Assembly (NCBI GenBank): GCA_905215525.1
Contig: CAJMQJ010000001.1
Location: forward strand, 1-64,000
Direction: 5' to 3'
Length of the DNA: 64,000 nt
Source of the DNA: an uncultured bacterium
GTDB lineage: Bacteria; Actinomycetota; Coriobacteriia; Coriobacteriales; Coriobacteriaceae
Numbering within the stretch: the first letter of the stretch is position 1; every line of letters begins with the position of its first letter. Below the pieces are notes generated by a model that searched no databases, was not told the DNA's origin, and saw only the letters and a program-made list of their open reading frames with translations. Positions 15,882-25,218 of the stretch are shown piece after piece. The translations under genes were made by a program, and so were the position numbers.

Positions 15882-16178
15882 TTGTGTGTTGGCTAGTATA
15901 ACGCGGTTGTCTTGTTCGATACAAGGGTGGCGATGCTTGTTTTAGCTGTGGAGATTCGTTTGAAAATCGCATCAATTGTGGAGATGAGGACCTTTGGCCT
16001 CCTGTTCTCCTTATCTTCTACCTGCGCTTTTGCCTGATTGTTGTATTTGAGCTCAATTTGTCAGGAATTGGGCAAGCTTTTGGTCAGGCTCCGGTACTTA
16101 CCCGCATGAACCTCGGGGGTAGCCTCATCCTACGCGTCGCAACCTCCCCATGCGGCGCACGAGGGATAAGGAGCAGCC

Positions 16179-19100
16179 ATGTCCAACGCACCCACGCACT
16201 CTGTCCACAGCGCAATCGCAACAGGTCCGCTGCTCCTGCTCCTCTTCCTGCTGTTCGGCTGCCTGGCACCGGGAGCCGCATTTGCCGTCGATGGCTACGA
16301 CCAGCTCGGCTTCCGTACTATTAGCGATGATTGTGGGCCCTTCTTCATCGGCAAGTATGAAGCTCAAGACGCCTCGATTGCCTACTGCATGAACCAGGAA
16401 CGCCCCGGGCCCACCAAGCCGGGCGGTCCATGGCTCAACTTTGATCAAGGCTGGGTGTGGCTCGACGACGAGTTCGCGGCAATCGTTTGTCACGGATATC
16501 CTACCGCCACGTCGTTTGGCGGTTACCATCTTTCACCCGATCGCGCCCGCGCCGCCACCCAGCTTGCCGTATGGATGCTCAACGGCACTACCCATGTCGA
16601 CGGCACCTACTCCTACACGACCGCTCAGGGCAAAACCAAGAGTGGGCACTTTACCGCCGACAATGAAGTCGTGGCGGCTGCGCGGTGGCTCCACGACAGC
16701 GCAAAATCAGGAAGCATCAAAGCCGCTCCGCACCGCGCGCGGCGCTATCTAGGAACCGTATCGGACGGCAGCAGACGTCAAGACATGCTCTATGTACTGC
16801 CGGCGGTCTCTGTTTCCTTCCAAAAGCAGTCTGCAAACGCTGCCATTACCAGCGGAAACAATACTTATCAGTTTGACGGGGCAACATTCGATGTTTTTGA
16901 GAGCGCCAGCGGCGCGCGTGTCGGCACCGTCCAGATGGACAGCAACGGTCGAGCGCAGGCAACACTCCTACCCAACACGGCATACTACCTAGTTGAGACA
17001 ACAGCGCCAGCTGGTTATATCCCCCGGCACGATCACATTGCCTTTACCACGACGGATAACGGCGGATACGTCACCATTGATGAACAACCCGGCACCATTA
17101 CCTTGCGCATTGTAAAGCTCGACGCCGCAACGAATGCAGGCCCCCAAGTTGGGGCTTCGCTCGCAGGAGCAGAATTCGTGTGCGTATCGCAATCAACCCC
17201 TGGATGGACACAAACTCTCAGGACCGATGAAAGCGGTCGAGCTACCCTCACCGATGTCCCCCTGGGAACTTTTACCATCTATGAGTCAAAAGCCCCCGAG
17301 GGCTACCTGCCAACCAACGACAGCTGGTCCTATACCGTTGGAGCCGACCAGCTCGGTGATTCAGGCGTGGTCGAGATCGAATCGCGCGTTTCCGATATCC
17401 CCATTGCGTTTGACCTTGAGATTTCAAAATTCAAGGACTACGGCAATAGCGATCGATCCGGCCTGGAGCAGCCGGCAGGAGATGTTGTCTTTGAGGTTGT
17501 CAGTAACAGCTCTCAGCAGGTTGTTGGCACACTGACCACAAACATCTATGGCTTTGCCTCCACCAAAGATCAGCCCGAAGCATGGTTTGGCGCAGGCAAG
17601 CGACCCGCCGGTGTCCACGGAGCCATCCCATACGACCGCGCCGGCTACACCGTTCGTGAGGTTCCGGAAACCGTCCCAGAGGGTTTTAAACGTGCAGGGG
17701 AATGGACCGTCGAGGCCAATCAGATTTCCAACGGCGCCGAGCTTCAATATATCGTGGACAACCACGCTCTGTCGACGCATCTCCAGATTGTAAAACGCGA
17801 TGCCCAAACAGGCGCTTCTGTTCCCCTAGCCGGATTCACCTTCCAACTCCTCGACAGCAATCACAAACCTGTCTCACAAACTTGCTGGCATCCAGCACAT
17901 AACGTAATGGACACCTTTACGACTGACGCGACCGGGACCGTCACACTGCCCGAATCGCTCGTGCCGGGCACCTATTATGTACGCGAAACCTCGGCCAAAG
18001 AGCCCTATCTTGTCGGCAAAGAGATCGAGGTAAACATACCCGCCGACATGAACCTAACGCCCGTTGCAATCGCCTCGTATTATGACCACGCCGCGACCGG
18101 AAACATCAGGATCGTTAAAACCGATGTCGTAGACGGCAGCAGCCTCGCGGGCGCCATCTTTGAGATCCGTGCCTCGGGTGATATCGTGCGCCCCGACGGT
18201 AGCATTGCCGCGCTCGACGGTGAGACTGTCGCTACCGTCACAACGGATGAAACTGGAGAAGCACGCGCGGACGACCTCCCGCTGGGATCTGGCACCGCAC
18301 GCTACGAGGTTGTCGAGACTCAAGCGCCGGCAGGCTTCTTACTCGACCGGACGCCCCATATCGTAGACCTCGCTTATGCCGACCAGAAAACACCCGTTGT
18401 AGAAGCACGGCTTAACGTATCCGACAATTACACCAAGGTTGATATCTCCAAGGTCGATGCAAGCGGAGAGCAGGAAGTGAAAGGCGCACAACTCACCTTA
18501 TATGGTCCCGATAAAACCGAAATAGACTCCTGGACCTCATCCGACAAGCCGCACCGCGTCGAACATCTTGCACCCGGCACCTACTCGTTGCGCGAAATGA
18601 TGTCTCCGCGGACCTATGACCTTGCCGAGGAGATAACGTTTGAAATAAAGGATACGGGAGAAGTCCAATCCGTCGCGATGAAGGATGCGCCCATCGAGAT
18701 CAAAGGACAGGTCGACAAGCGTCAGGAGCTTGTCCAACCTATCGGGAAGGGTCTGCTGGCCAACGGCGATGGTAAAAATCGCGCCGCAACGCAAACCAAT
18801 ACGGACGGTCTTTTCTCCTATACCATCGACGCTCGAAACGATTCAGCTACCTGGGTTGATGAGTTCACAATTACCGATGATCTTGAGTGTGCCGAGGACG
18901 ATACGGCGAGATTCGTCTCAATCGAAACCCCCGTCGCCATCGGCGACCTCAACGGTCTGTGCAACGTGTGGTATCGCACGACGCCGTTGGACTCGACAGA
19001 CGTCGATGAGCCGGCAAACGCGACGCTTGACGATGGGCACGAAAATCCTTGGCTTGAGTCCGACGAAGTAAAAGAGAGTCTGGGTGAAGATTGCCGCCTC

Positions 19101-19610
19101 GTCGATTACGACGGCTGGCACCTCTGGAAGGCGGATGTCTCGACCACGGAATCCGCCACACTCGAGGCGAAAGAACTCGACCTTGCATCCAATACCGTCG
19201 TAACGGGCATTCGCATTGAATACGGTGCGGTAGCCGCCGACTTTACGACTCGAAGCGATACGGATTCTTGGACCCGCGATGATCTCAAAGATGAGCACGA
19301 CGACCTTGACGATGCCAAAGCAATCCTTGGCACAGATGCTCGGGGCGCAGTCGTGCACATGCAGGCAACGTCGGCTTACACACCCCAAACTGCACTCACC
19401 AACAGCGCACGCGTCGATCTTTGCCGCAACGGCGGCGGCGATAAACTTGAGTCACATGACGAGGACCATGTCATTCAACGCTGTACCCTACCGCAGGACC
19501 TACCGGCAACAGGATCAGCTCCCATCGCCGCTTGCATCACCGCGCTCCTGACCTCGGGTGCCGCAGCCCTATGGTTCGCTCGCCTTAGGTCAATCCCAAA
19601 GAAGCGCTAG
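16179..19610 (+). CDS. thioester-domain adhesin with Cna-B-type repeats and LPATG anchor
   Basis: This 1143-residue surface protein starts with a signal peptide (about 1-36). A thioester domain follows: Cys70 in AYCMNQ and Gln128 in ATQLAVW fit the two residues that form the internal thioester, which in related Gram-positive adhesins reacts covalently with host amines. Several Cna-B/SpaA-like domains then follow, each with a VK-D or SK-D start and an E-box such as YLVETTAPAGY or YEVVETQAPAGF (about 225-860), where Lys-Asn isopeptide bonds are expected. A different beta domain with an isopeptide-type TDDLEC region precedes LPATG (about 1108), a hydrophobic helix and RLRSIPKKR. AAGGAGCAGCC precedes the ATG. 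The gene is monocistronic. Confidence 0.92.
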   Translation: MSNAPTHSVHSAIATGPLLLLLFLLFGCLAPGAAFAVDGYDQLGFRTISDDCGPFFIGKYEAQDASIAYCMNQERPGPTKPGGPWLNFDQGWVWLDDEFAAIVCHGYPTATSFGGYHLSPDRARAATQLAVWMLNGTTHVDGTYSYTTAQGKTKSGHFTADNEVVAAARWLHDSAKSGSIKAAPHRARRYLGTVSDGSRRQDMLYVLPAVSVSFQKQSANAAITSGNNTYQFDGATFDVFESASGARVGTVQMDSNGRAQATLLPNTAYYLVETTAPAGYIPRHDHIAFTTTDNGGYVTIDEQPGTITLRIVKLDAATNAGPQVGASLAGAEFVCVSQSTPGWTQTLRTDESGRATLTDVPLGTFTIYESKAPEGYLPTNDSWSYTVGADQLGDSGVVEIESRVSDIPIAFDLEISKFKDYGNSDRSGLEQPAGDVVFEVVSNSSQQVVGTLTTNIYGFASTKDQPEAWFGAGKRPAGVHGAIPYDRAGYTVREVPETVPEGFKRAGEWTVEANQISNGAELQYIVDNHALSTHLQIVKRDAQTGASVPLAGFTFQLLDSNHKPVSQTCWHPAHNVMDTFTTDATGTVTLPESLVPGTYYVRETSAKEPYLVGKEIEVNIPADMNLTPVAIASYYDHAATGNIRIVKTDVVDGSSLAGAIFEIRASGDIVRPDGSIAALDGETVATVTTDETGEARADDLPLGSGTARYEVVETQAPAGFLLDRTPHIVDLAYADQKTPVVEARLNVSDNYTKVDISKVDASGEQEVKGAQLTLYGPDKTEIDSWTSSDKPHRVEHLAPGTYSLREMMSPRTYDLAEEITFEIKDTGEVQSVAMKDAPIEIKGQVDKRQELVQPIGKGLLANGDGKNRAATQTNTDGLFSYTIDARNDSATWVDEFTITDDLECAEDDTARFVSIETPVAIGDLNGLCNVWYRTTPLDSTDVDEPANATLDDGHENPWLESDEVKESLGEDCRLVDYDGWHLWKADVSTTESATLEAKELDLASNTVVTGIRIEYGAVAADFTTRSDTDSWTRDDLKDEHDDLDDAKAILGTDARGAVVHMQATSAYTPQTALTNSARVDLCRNGGGDKLESHDEDHVIQRCTLPQDLPATGSAPIAACITALLTSGAAALWFARLRSIPKKR

Positions 19611-19620
19611 CGCGATGAAA

Positions 19621-19654
19621 AAGCGGGCGAGCCAGTCCCCCGGCTCGCCCGCTT
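19621..19654. terminator. bidirectional terminator
   Basis: A 13-bp GC-rich perfect stem with an 8-nt loop lies between convergent genes. On minus it is followed by five T, on plus by TTTC, so it can serve both the adhesin gene and the minus-strand gene at 19677. Confidence 0.8.
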
Positions 19655-19676
19655 TCAATCATTTAAATCGCTGTAT

Positions 19677-19895
19677 CTACTCTGCAGACGAAGATCCACC
19701 ATCAACGATTGCTTGCTCGGACTCAGGAATCCCATCGGCACCCGTGCTCTGTTCTTGCTCCACCTCTTCGCTGATTGCGGAGGCGGGGGTCGAGCCCTTC
19801 GCGCCCACGATATAGGCGGCTCCAAACCCCAATGCAATGGCAATCAAGGTCAAAATCACGTAGACAGGCCAATGGCGCTTAATATACGAAAACAC
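19677..19895 (-). CDS. small single-span membrane protein
   Basis: This 72-residue protein has a short basic N-terminus (MFSYIKRHWP), one membrane helix (about 11-32) and an acidic Ser/Glu-rich tail. By the positive-inside rule the tail should face outside. It starts 21 bp after the stop of the large M28-like gene, with GGAGT upstream, and ends just before a terminator, so the two probably share a transcript. No family is recognised. Confidence 0.65.
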   Translation of the reverse strand: MFSYIKRHWPVYVILTLIAIALGFGAAYIVGAKGSTPASAISEEVEQEQSTGADGIPESEQAIVDGGSSSAE

Positions 19896-19916
19896 GTTGA
19901 CTCCTTAGAGCTCCGT

Positions 19917-22900
19917 CTACGAACGGCGGATAACCTCGGTCACGACCTCGGATACCGTGGCAATGTTCGTCGGGTTGACATTGTGGGGCAGGTCGTCCTC
20001 GGTACGAGCACAAGCCAGGCGCGTGCCGTCCACGCCGGCGATGGTGAGGGCTCGGCGGCTCGCCTCGAGCGCGGCATAGGCATCGGTCTTGGCATAGGGC
20101 ATCTCGAGCGCGCCACAATCGACATGGAACGACTTGCACACCTTGCTGACCAGGTTCATGATGCGGCGATCGCCCTTGAGCAGCTGCTGTTCGCCCTCAA
20201 CCGTCACCACCGAAAGCCTACCGGCGCCGACGGATTCAAGATTGATGAAGAATACGCCGCGGAGCTTATCGCGATGCGAAGCCAAGAAGGCCTTCATACC
20301 GGCGCCATCACAATCCGAGGCGCCCGTTGCCACAAACCAGATATCGTGACCGAGCAGCTCATCGTCACCCATAGAGGCAACAGCCGAGAGCATATCTTCG
20401 GAAGAAGCGCCGTCGGAAGACGTAGCGCCGCCCTTCCAGCCATCGTTATCGTCCTCGAAATTATCCCACGAACCGATGCCGCGACCGGACTTCTTGGCAT
20501 CGTAATCGTCTTCGACGCCCAGCCAGTCACTCATGCTGTCCTGTTCGTTTTTCTTTTTACGACCGAACAGGCCGCCCAGGCCGCGCTTGCGAGACTTGGG
20601 TGCCGCCGGGGCGGGAGCCGAAATGGTCTCGATCGGCTGTGCGCCCGACGCAACGGGCCTAGGAGGCGCAACGGGTGCCGATGTGGGTTCGGGACCCTGA
20701 GCGGTAGCAAAGGGGTCGTTGACCTGTGCGGAGGGGTCGGGAAGGTCGAACAGCGACGTGCGAGACGCAACGTTTGCCTGCTTCATCGACGGCAGCGACG
20801 GATCGGGGACCGAAGCTAGCGGAGACGAGGAAGGTGCAGGCGACGGAGCCGACGCCGGATCGGGAACATTCATCTGCGGACGTGGTGATGCCTGGGAGGA
20901 AATCTGGGCCATAAGGGAATCGATCGTTTCGTCCTGGGTGGGAGCAACATCGGCAACCGTGGCACCGGAACCACTCGGGGCCGGCATGGTGAAAATCTGC
21001 GTGGAGTAAGGCCTCGACTCATCTGTCTCGGGAGCCTCGGAAACCGCAGGCACTTCCTCCTGCTCGACCTCGGTCGAATCATCTTGCTCGGCTGCCGCGT
21101 ATTGCTCTTCGTCACAGTTGGCCTCGACGGGCTCGTCCTCGGCGGCATCTTGGATTTCGGCAGCATCAATAGGCTCGTCATCGTCTGCCGCGTCGCCCTG
21201 CTCATCGGAAACAGGAAGGGGCTCGGCAATCGCGGTGCCTTGCTTTTCAAACGTTATCGTGGAATCGAACTGCGCGGCATCAAACGACATGGTGCTATCG
21301 ACGTGCTGCTGAGCCTCGAAAGACGTCGTCGCCTCAACAACATCCGCGGACGCCGGTTGCTGGGACTCAAAGGACGTTGTAGCTTCGGCAGCGTCGACGG
21401 GCACGGACTGCATAGCCTCGTTCTGCTCGAACTCTTGCGCCGCGAGCTCACGTGCCGCCTCAGCTGCCTGCTGCTGAGCGATAGCCTCCTGCTCGGCAGC
21501 CTCGCGTGCAGCAGCGCGCTTCTCTTCGAAATCGTCGACAAATTTCTTGCCCTTTGCAAGCGCGCCCTTAAAGAAGTTGGAAGCGCTGGCGCCAATCGAA
21601 GAGAACGCGGATGCAATATCGGCATGGGGCGTTGCCGCGGGAATCTCGGCCGAGAAATCAGTATCGCTCTCGTAAGACACGCGCCTCGGCTGTTCAACGT
21701 AATCGTCGTCAGACTCATCCGCAACGTCTTGCGCCGGCGCGGCGGGAGCCAAAATGTCCAGTCCTGCCGCGGGATCGATCGCGGACACCGCCTCGGACTC
21801 GGCAACGGCAGCGGTAACCGCGGCAGACTCATCATCCACGGTCACGACGGGGGCAGGCTCGGGCTCAAACGTCGGCTCCTCGCCTTCCTCGTAATCGAGC
21901 GTGCAGGACTCGGGAAGCATTCCGAGCGCACGGATGGCATCCGAACCAAAGCGGATGTTGCCGGCGGCATTGCGATAGAGCCTGGGCTCGGGCTCGGCCG
22001 CGACAGGCTCCTCCGCCGGCTCGGCAGTGGGAACCTCGTCATTGAACTCTTCGGCCTGGACAGCCTGATTCTGATCCTCGGGCACGATGGCGCCAATCAG
22101 CGTCTCGTCGGCAGACGCACCCTCAAAGCCCTCGATCTGCTCGTCGAAAGCCTCGCCCTGTTCGGGCTCGGTCTGAGCGTCGGGAGCAATCGGCTGACCG
22201 AACTCGTCCTCGGCGTAGGTAGGCTCTTCATACTCGATGGTGTTGCCGTAGTCGTTTTGCTGTTGGGCCGCGGCATACTCCGCTGCTGCGCGCGCCATCT
22301 CCTCGGCACGACGCTTCTGCTCCCCAAAATAGGTATCGAACGGAACATCGTCGGGAAACTCGTTTTCGCCCTGGAAGGGAGCAACGTTGTCCATAACGCC
22401 GAGCATAGCGGCGACAGAAGACTTGTTGCACACTGCGCCGGACGTATAGGGAAGCACAAAACGGTTAGAAATGATGTTTGCCGCGTTGGCGAGCGCAACG
22501 AGGGAAGCGAGGATCGCGACAATCCACAGCAGAACCTTGAGCGCGCCGGGGAGCGGCAGGATACGCAAGATGGCAACGGCAGCAGGGGCAACCGTGGCAA
22601 CGGGCAACAGCTTGGCGATGAGCGCACGATACGAAGCATAGGGCTCGCGGGCGAGCAGCTCAGCACGGGGAGAGTCGTAGTGTGCGACAACGACCACCGG
22701 GCGGTTGCGCGGAGACGCGAGCGGGCCCGAGGCCTTGTGGTAGGCGATGACATTTTGGCTCACGCCCGTCTTGCCCAGGCGCGAAACCACGGGGTGGCCC
22801 GTGCGCTCGAGCACGTAAAGAACGGCACCGACAATGGCCAGCAAGGTGCCGACCAAGCCGATGCCGCCGCCGATGCCCATCAGCAGGGCGCCGGCAAACG

Positions 22901-23093
22901 CAAGAATACCGGTAACGGCAAATGCCAATCTACTGGGCGCCGGGGCATTGAACTCCTGAACCTCGGGATCAAAGCCGTGGTTGCGGAAGATCTGAGCGAT
23001 ATCCTCGGCAGCCAAGCGCTCTTCTTCGCTGCATGCCGGCGTAATGCCGGTGTTCTGCAGCAGGTGGTTAATATAGTTCTGGGTGTTCGCCAT
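19917..23093 (-). CDS. M28-peptidase-like membrane protein with a large disordered insertion; key residues degenerate
   Basis: The protein has 1058 residues from the ATG at 23093, which has TGGAG six bases upstream. Residues 1-50 and 108-145 resemble the start of M28 aminopeptidases, including VVVAHYDSPRAE (138-142). Hydrophobic segments occur at about 56-95 and 162-208. From 917 on the M28 fold resumes (DIWFVATGASD, FFINLESVG, LPHNVNPTNIATVSEV). Between lies a stretch of about 660 residues, acidic and Ala/Glu/Pro/Ser-rich, probably disordered, with imperfect repeats (EATTSFE). The bridging Asp motif of M28 seems replaced by VCNKSS (221-226) and the catalytic Glu pair by GASDCD, so it may be a non-catalytic scaffold. 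Family membership is moderately sure; function is unknown. Confidence 0.75.
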   Translation of the reverse strand: MANTQNYINHLLQNTGITPACSEEERLAAEDIAQIFRNHGFDPEVQEFNAPAPSRLAFAVTGILAFAGALLMGIGGGIGLVGTLLAIVGAVLYVLERTGHPVVSRLGKTGVSQNVIAYHKASGPLASPRNRPVVVVAHYDSPRAELLAREPYASYRALIAKLLPVATVAPAAVAILRILPLPGALKVLLWIVAILASLVALANAANIISNRFVLPYTSGAVCNKSSVAAMLGVMDNVAPFQGENEFPDDVPFDTYFGEQKRRAEEMARAAAEYAAAQQQNDYGNTIEYEEPTYAEDEFGQPIAPDAQTEPEQGEAFDEQIEGFEGASADETLIGAIVPEDQNQAVQAEEFNDEVPTAEPAEEPVAAEPEPRLYRNAAGNIRFGSDAIRALGMLPESCTLDYEEGEEPTFEPEPAPVVTVDDESAAVTAAVAESEAVSAIDPAAGLDILAPAAPAQDVADESDDDYVEQPRRVSYESDTDFSAEIPAATPHADIASAFSSIGASASNFFKGALAKGKKFVDDFEEKRAAAREAAEQEAIAQQQAAEAARELAAQEFEQNEAMQSVPVDAAEATTSFESQQPASADVVEATTSFEAQQHVDSTMSFDAAQFDSTITFEKQGTAIAEPLPVSDEQGDAADDDEPIDAAEIQDAAEDEPVEANCDEEQYAAAEQDDSTEVEQEEVPAVSEAPETDESRPYSTQIFTMPAPSGSGATVADVAPTQDETIDSLMAQISSQASPRPQMNVPDPASAPSPAPSSSPLASVPDPSLPSMKQANVASRTSLFDLPDPSAQVNDPFATAQGPEPTSAPVAPPRPVASGAQPIETISAPAPAAPKSRKRGLGGLFGRKKKNEQDSMSDWLGVEDDYDAKKSGRGIGSWDNFEDDNDGWKGGATSSDGASSEDMLSAVASMGDDELLGHDIWFVATGASDCDGAGMKAFLASHRDKLRGVFFINLESVGAGRLSVVTVEGEQQLLKGDRRIMNLVSKVCKSFHVDCGALEMPYAKTDAYAALEASRRALTIAGVDGTRLACARTEDDLPHNVNPTNIATVSEVVTEVIRRS

Positions 23094-23291
23094 GTGCGCT
23101 CCACATCCATAATCCGACAAATAGGCCCAATGCTTGCACATTAGAACCGTATATAGTCGAAAGTATACCCCGAGCGAGCGCAAACGACCGAATTCGGGCC
23201 ATCTTAACGCCCCGAGCGGACAAGGATATAGCCTAATCTCCATATCGGACTAAAATCATGGCAGCAAACCACCTTCTCATGCGAGGACCCT

Positions 23292-24314
23292 ATGACGGCA
23301 AGCGACGCGACCGCGACAATTAAAAAGGGAAATTCAGAGCCAAGTTTCGATAAAACGGCTCAGCGTATCCTCAATCTTTTCTTTGTGCTCAACAGCTCCC
23401 CCGAACCGCTGACGACCGAGCAGATCGTCTTGGATTCTGACCTGGGATATGGCTCGGGCAACATTGACTCGGATAAGCGCAAGTTTCGGCGCGATCGTGA
23501 CAAACTGCTCGAGCGCGGCATCTTAATCAAGGAGGTTCGCCCCGCCGGTGCGCAGGAGACCGAGGAAAGCTCGTGGACAATCGACCGCGAGCACACGTTT
23601 GCTGCAGGCGGCCTCATCACCGCAGACGACGCCGACATCCTACTCAACGCCATCGACCAGACGCTAGCGGCCGGCTCTTCCACCTTTGCCGCACCGCTTG
23701 CCGATATTCGCTCCAAGATTGCCTACCTCACCGGCATGTCGGCGGTGGACGAAGCACCGATCCGCCGCTCTCCCACCGTCGATGCGGTATGGAGCGCCTT
23801 TGCCGAGCGATGCGCGCTGCGATTTTTATATCAGAACGGACGCGGCGAGCAGAAAGAGCGTACCGTCTGCGTCTACGGCATGTTCGAGCGCGAGGGCGTG
23901 GCGTACTTCTGCGGCCTCGACAATGTCACCGACGACATCAGGACATTCCGCTGCGACCGTATCGTTCGCGCTTGGCGCCCCTCAAAGGCCTACGCCATCC
24001 CTGCAGACTTCAATCTCAACGACTATCTGTTCTTTGAATTCGATTTTGCCGACCGACCGCCCGTTGCAGCTACGTTCTCGTTCGCCCCTCAGACGCAGAT
24101 CGATATGATCAACGGCCTCACGCGCGGGCGAGGCGAGCTCGCACACACCGATGCAGGATGGACCTGGACCGTTGACGTGCGCGACCTTGAAGCCGCCGCC
24201 TCATTTTGCATGGCCCACGCCATGGACGGCATGAGGCCCGTGGCCCCCAAATCGCTCAAACAGGCGTGGAACCACCTCATTGAAAGGACGGTGCATGAGC
24301 ATGCCCGTGCGTAA
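23292..24314 (+). CDS. WYL-domain transcriptional regulator (first of a PafB/PafC-like pair)
   Basis: This 340-residue protein has an N-terminal winged helix (about 20-85; AQRILNLFFVLNSS...FRRDRDKLLERGI) and a middle plus C-terminal WYL region (about 165-335; ALRFLYQNGRGEQKERTV, FRCDRIVRAW). WYL regulators sense small molecules or single-stranded DNA; in actinobacteria PafB and PafC together activate the LexA-independent DNA damage response. Here two such genes overlap by 20 bp, so a heterodimer is plausible, although no proteasome genes are near. It is divergent from the M28-like gene, with promoters expected in 23094-23291. Confidence 0.88.
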   Translation: MTASDATATIKKGNSEPSFDKTAQRILNLFFVLNSSPEPLTTEQIVLDSDLGYGSGNIDSDKRKFRRDRDKLLERGILIKEVRPAGAQETEESSWTIDREHTFAAGGLITADDADILLNAIDQTLAAGSSTFAAPLADIRSKIAYLTGMSAVDEAPIRRSPTVDAVWSAFAERCALRFLYQNGRGEQKERTVCVYGMFEREGVAYFCGLDNVTDDIRTFRCDRIVRAWRPSKAYAIPADFNLNDYLFFEFDFADRPPVAATFSFAPQTQIDMINGLTRGRGELAHTDAGWTWTVDVRDLEAAASFCMAHAMDGMRPVAPKSLKQAWNHLIERTVHEHARA

Positions 24315-25218
24315 ACTCACCAGCGAGCAGAGGCTCTCGCGCGCCATCGACATCATGGAGGCCCTCTACGCCGCCGGCGAGAGCGGCATGACACGAACCG
24401 AGATTTGCAGTCGCTTTGACATCACGGGGGTGTCGCTCGACGAGATTCTCGAGATCGTCTCGACGCTCGCGGACCGAGAATCGGGTGCGCGCATCATCTG
24501 CGAATGCCACGGCGAGCGTGTGGTCCTCACCGGTGACGCCGGGCGTGTGCTACCGCTGCGCCTGAGTGCCGCCGAGGGCGCTGTGCTCAACCACGAACTT
24601 GAATCGTTGGGGATCGAGCCCCAGGCGGCAGCTCGGATTCGACATGCTCTTCTACCCGAAGAGCTCGGCTATAACCAGCGCGTCTTTGACACCGTCAACC
24701 ACGGGTCGCACTGGCAGCAGCTGAGCTGCGCCATTCAGGACGGTGTTCGCTGTCGCATCTCGTATCGCTCGATGGACGATGCGCGGCCACGCGAGCGTCT
24801 GGTCGACCCCTTGCGCATTACGGCAAACGGCGACCAAACATATCTGATTGCCTGGGACATCGCGGTCGATGAGCAGCGCACCTATCGCATGGATAAAATC
24901 GAGGGACTCACCCTGACGGAAGACTCCGTCGTGCCTCACGCACCGGACGTTGCATCCCTCCACGATTCCCTTGCCCGGACGCAGCGTAGCGCAAAGCTCT
25001 TGATGCCATTCGATATGGCGGAGCATCTGGACTGGGCCGGCATCACCCTCATCGAGCGCGGCGGTGCAGACATGGCAACGGTAACCGTGCATTACGGCTC
25101 CGAGCGTTGGCTATTGAGCCAGATAATCGCAGCGGGCGGAGCCATCCGCATCTTGGATGACCCCGCCCTGTCAAAGCGTCTGTGCGATATGGCAAAAACC
25201 CTCGTCTGTCCGCTTTAG
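24295..25218 (+). CDS. WYL-domain transcriptional regulator (second of the pair)
   Basis: This 307-residue protein repeats the layout of its upstream neighbour: winged helix (about 7-70; LSRAIDIMEALYAAGESGMT), linker, and WYL core (about 140-200; CRISYRSMDDARPRERLVDP, YLIAWDIAVDEQRTYRMDKI) followed by the C-terminal extension. The ATG at 24295 has AAAGGACG upstream; an ATG five codons earlier lacks a site. It overlaps the first regulator by 20 bp, indicating coupled translation. Its stop codon overlaps the stop of the convergent helicase gene by 4 bp, leaving no room for an intergenic terminator. Confidence 0.88.
   Translation: MSMPVRKLTSEQRLSRAIDIMEALYAAGESGMTRTEICSRFDITGVSLDEILEIVSTLADRESGARIICECHGERVVLTGDAGRVLPLRLSAAEGAVLNHELESLGIEPQAAARIRHALLPEELGYNQRVFDTVNHGSHWQQLSCAIQDGVRCRISYRSMDDARPRERLVDPLRITANGDQTYLIAWDIAVDEQRTYRMDKIEGLTLTEDSVVPHAPDVASLHDSLARTQRSAKLLMPFDMAEHLDWAGITLIERGGADMATVTVHYGSERWLLSQIIAAGGAIRILDDPALSKRLCDMAKTLVCPL

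Noticed and set aside
21084..23144. Long plus-strand frame opposite the M28-like gene
   Set aside because: It mirrors the repetitive acidic insertion and has no start signal or domain.
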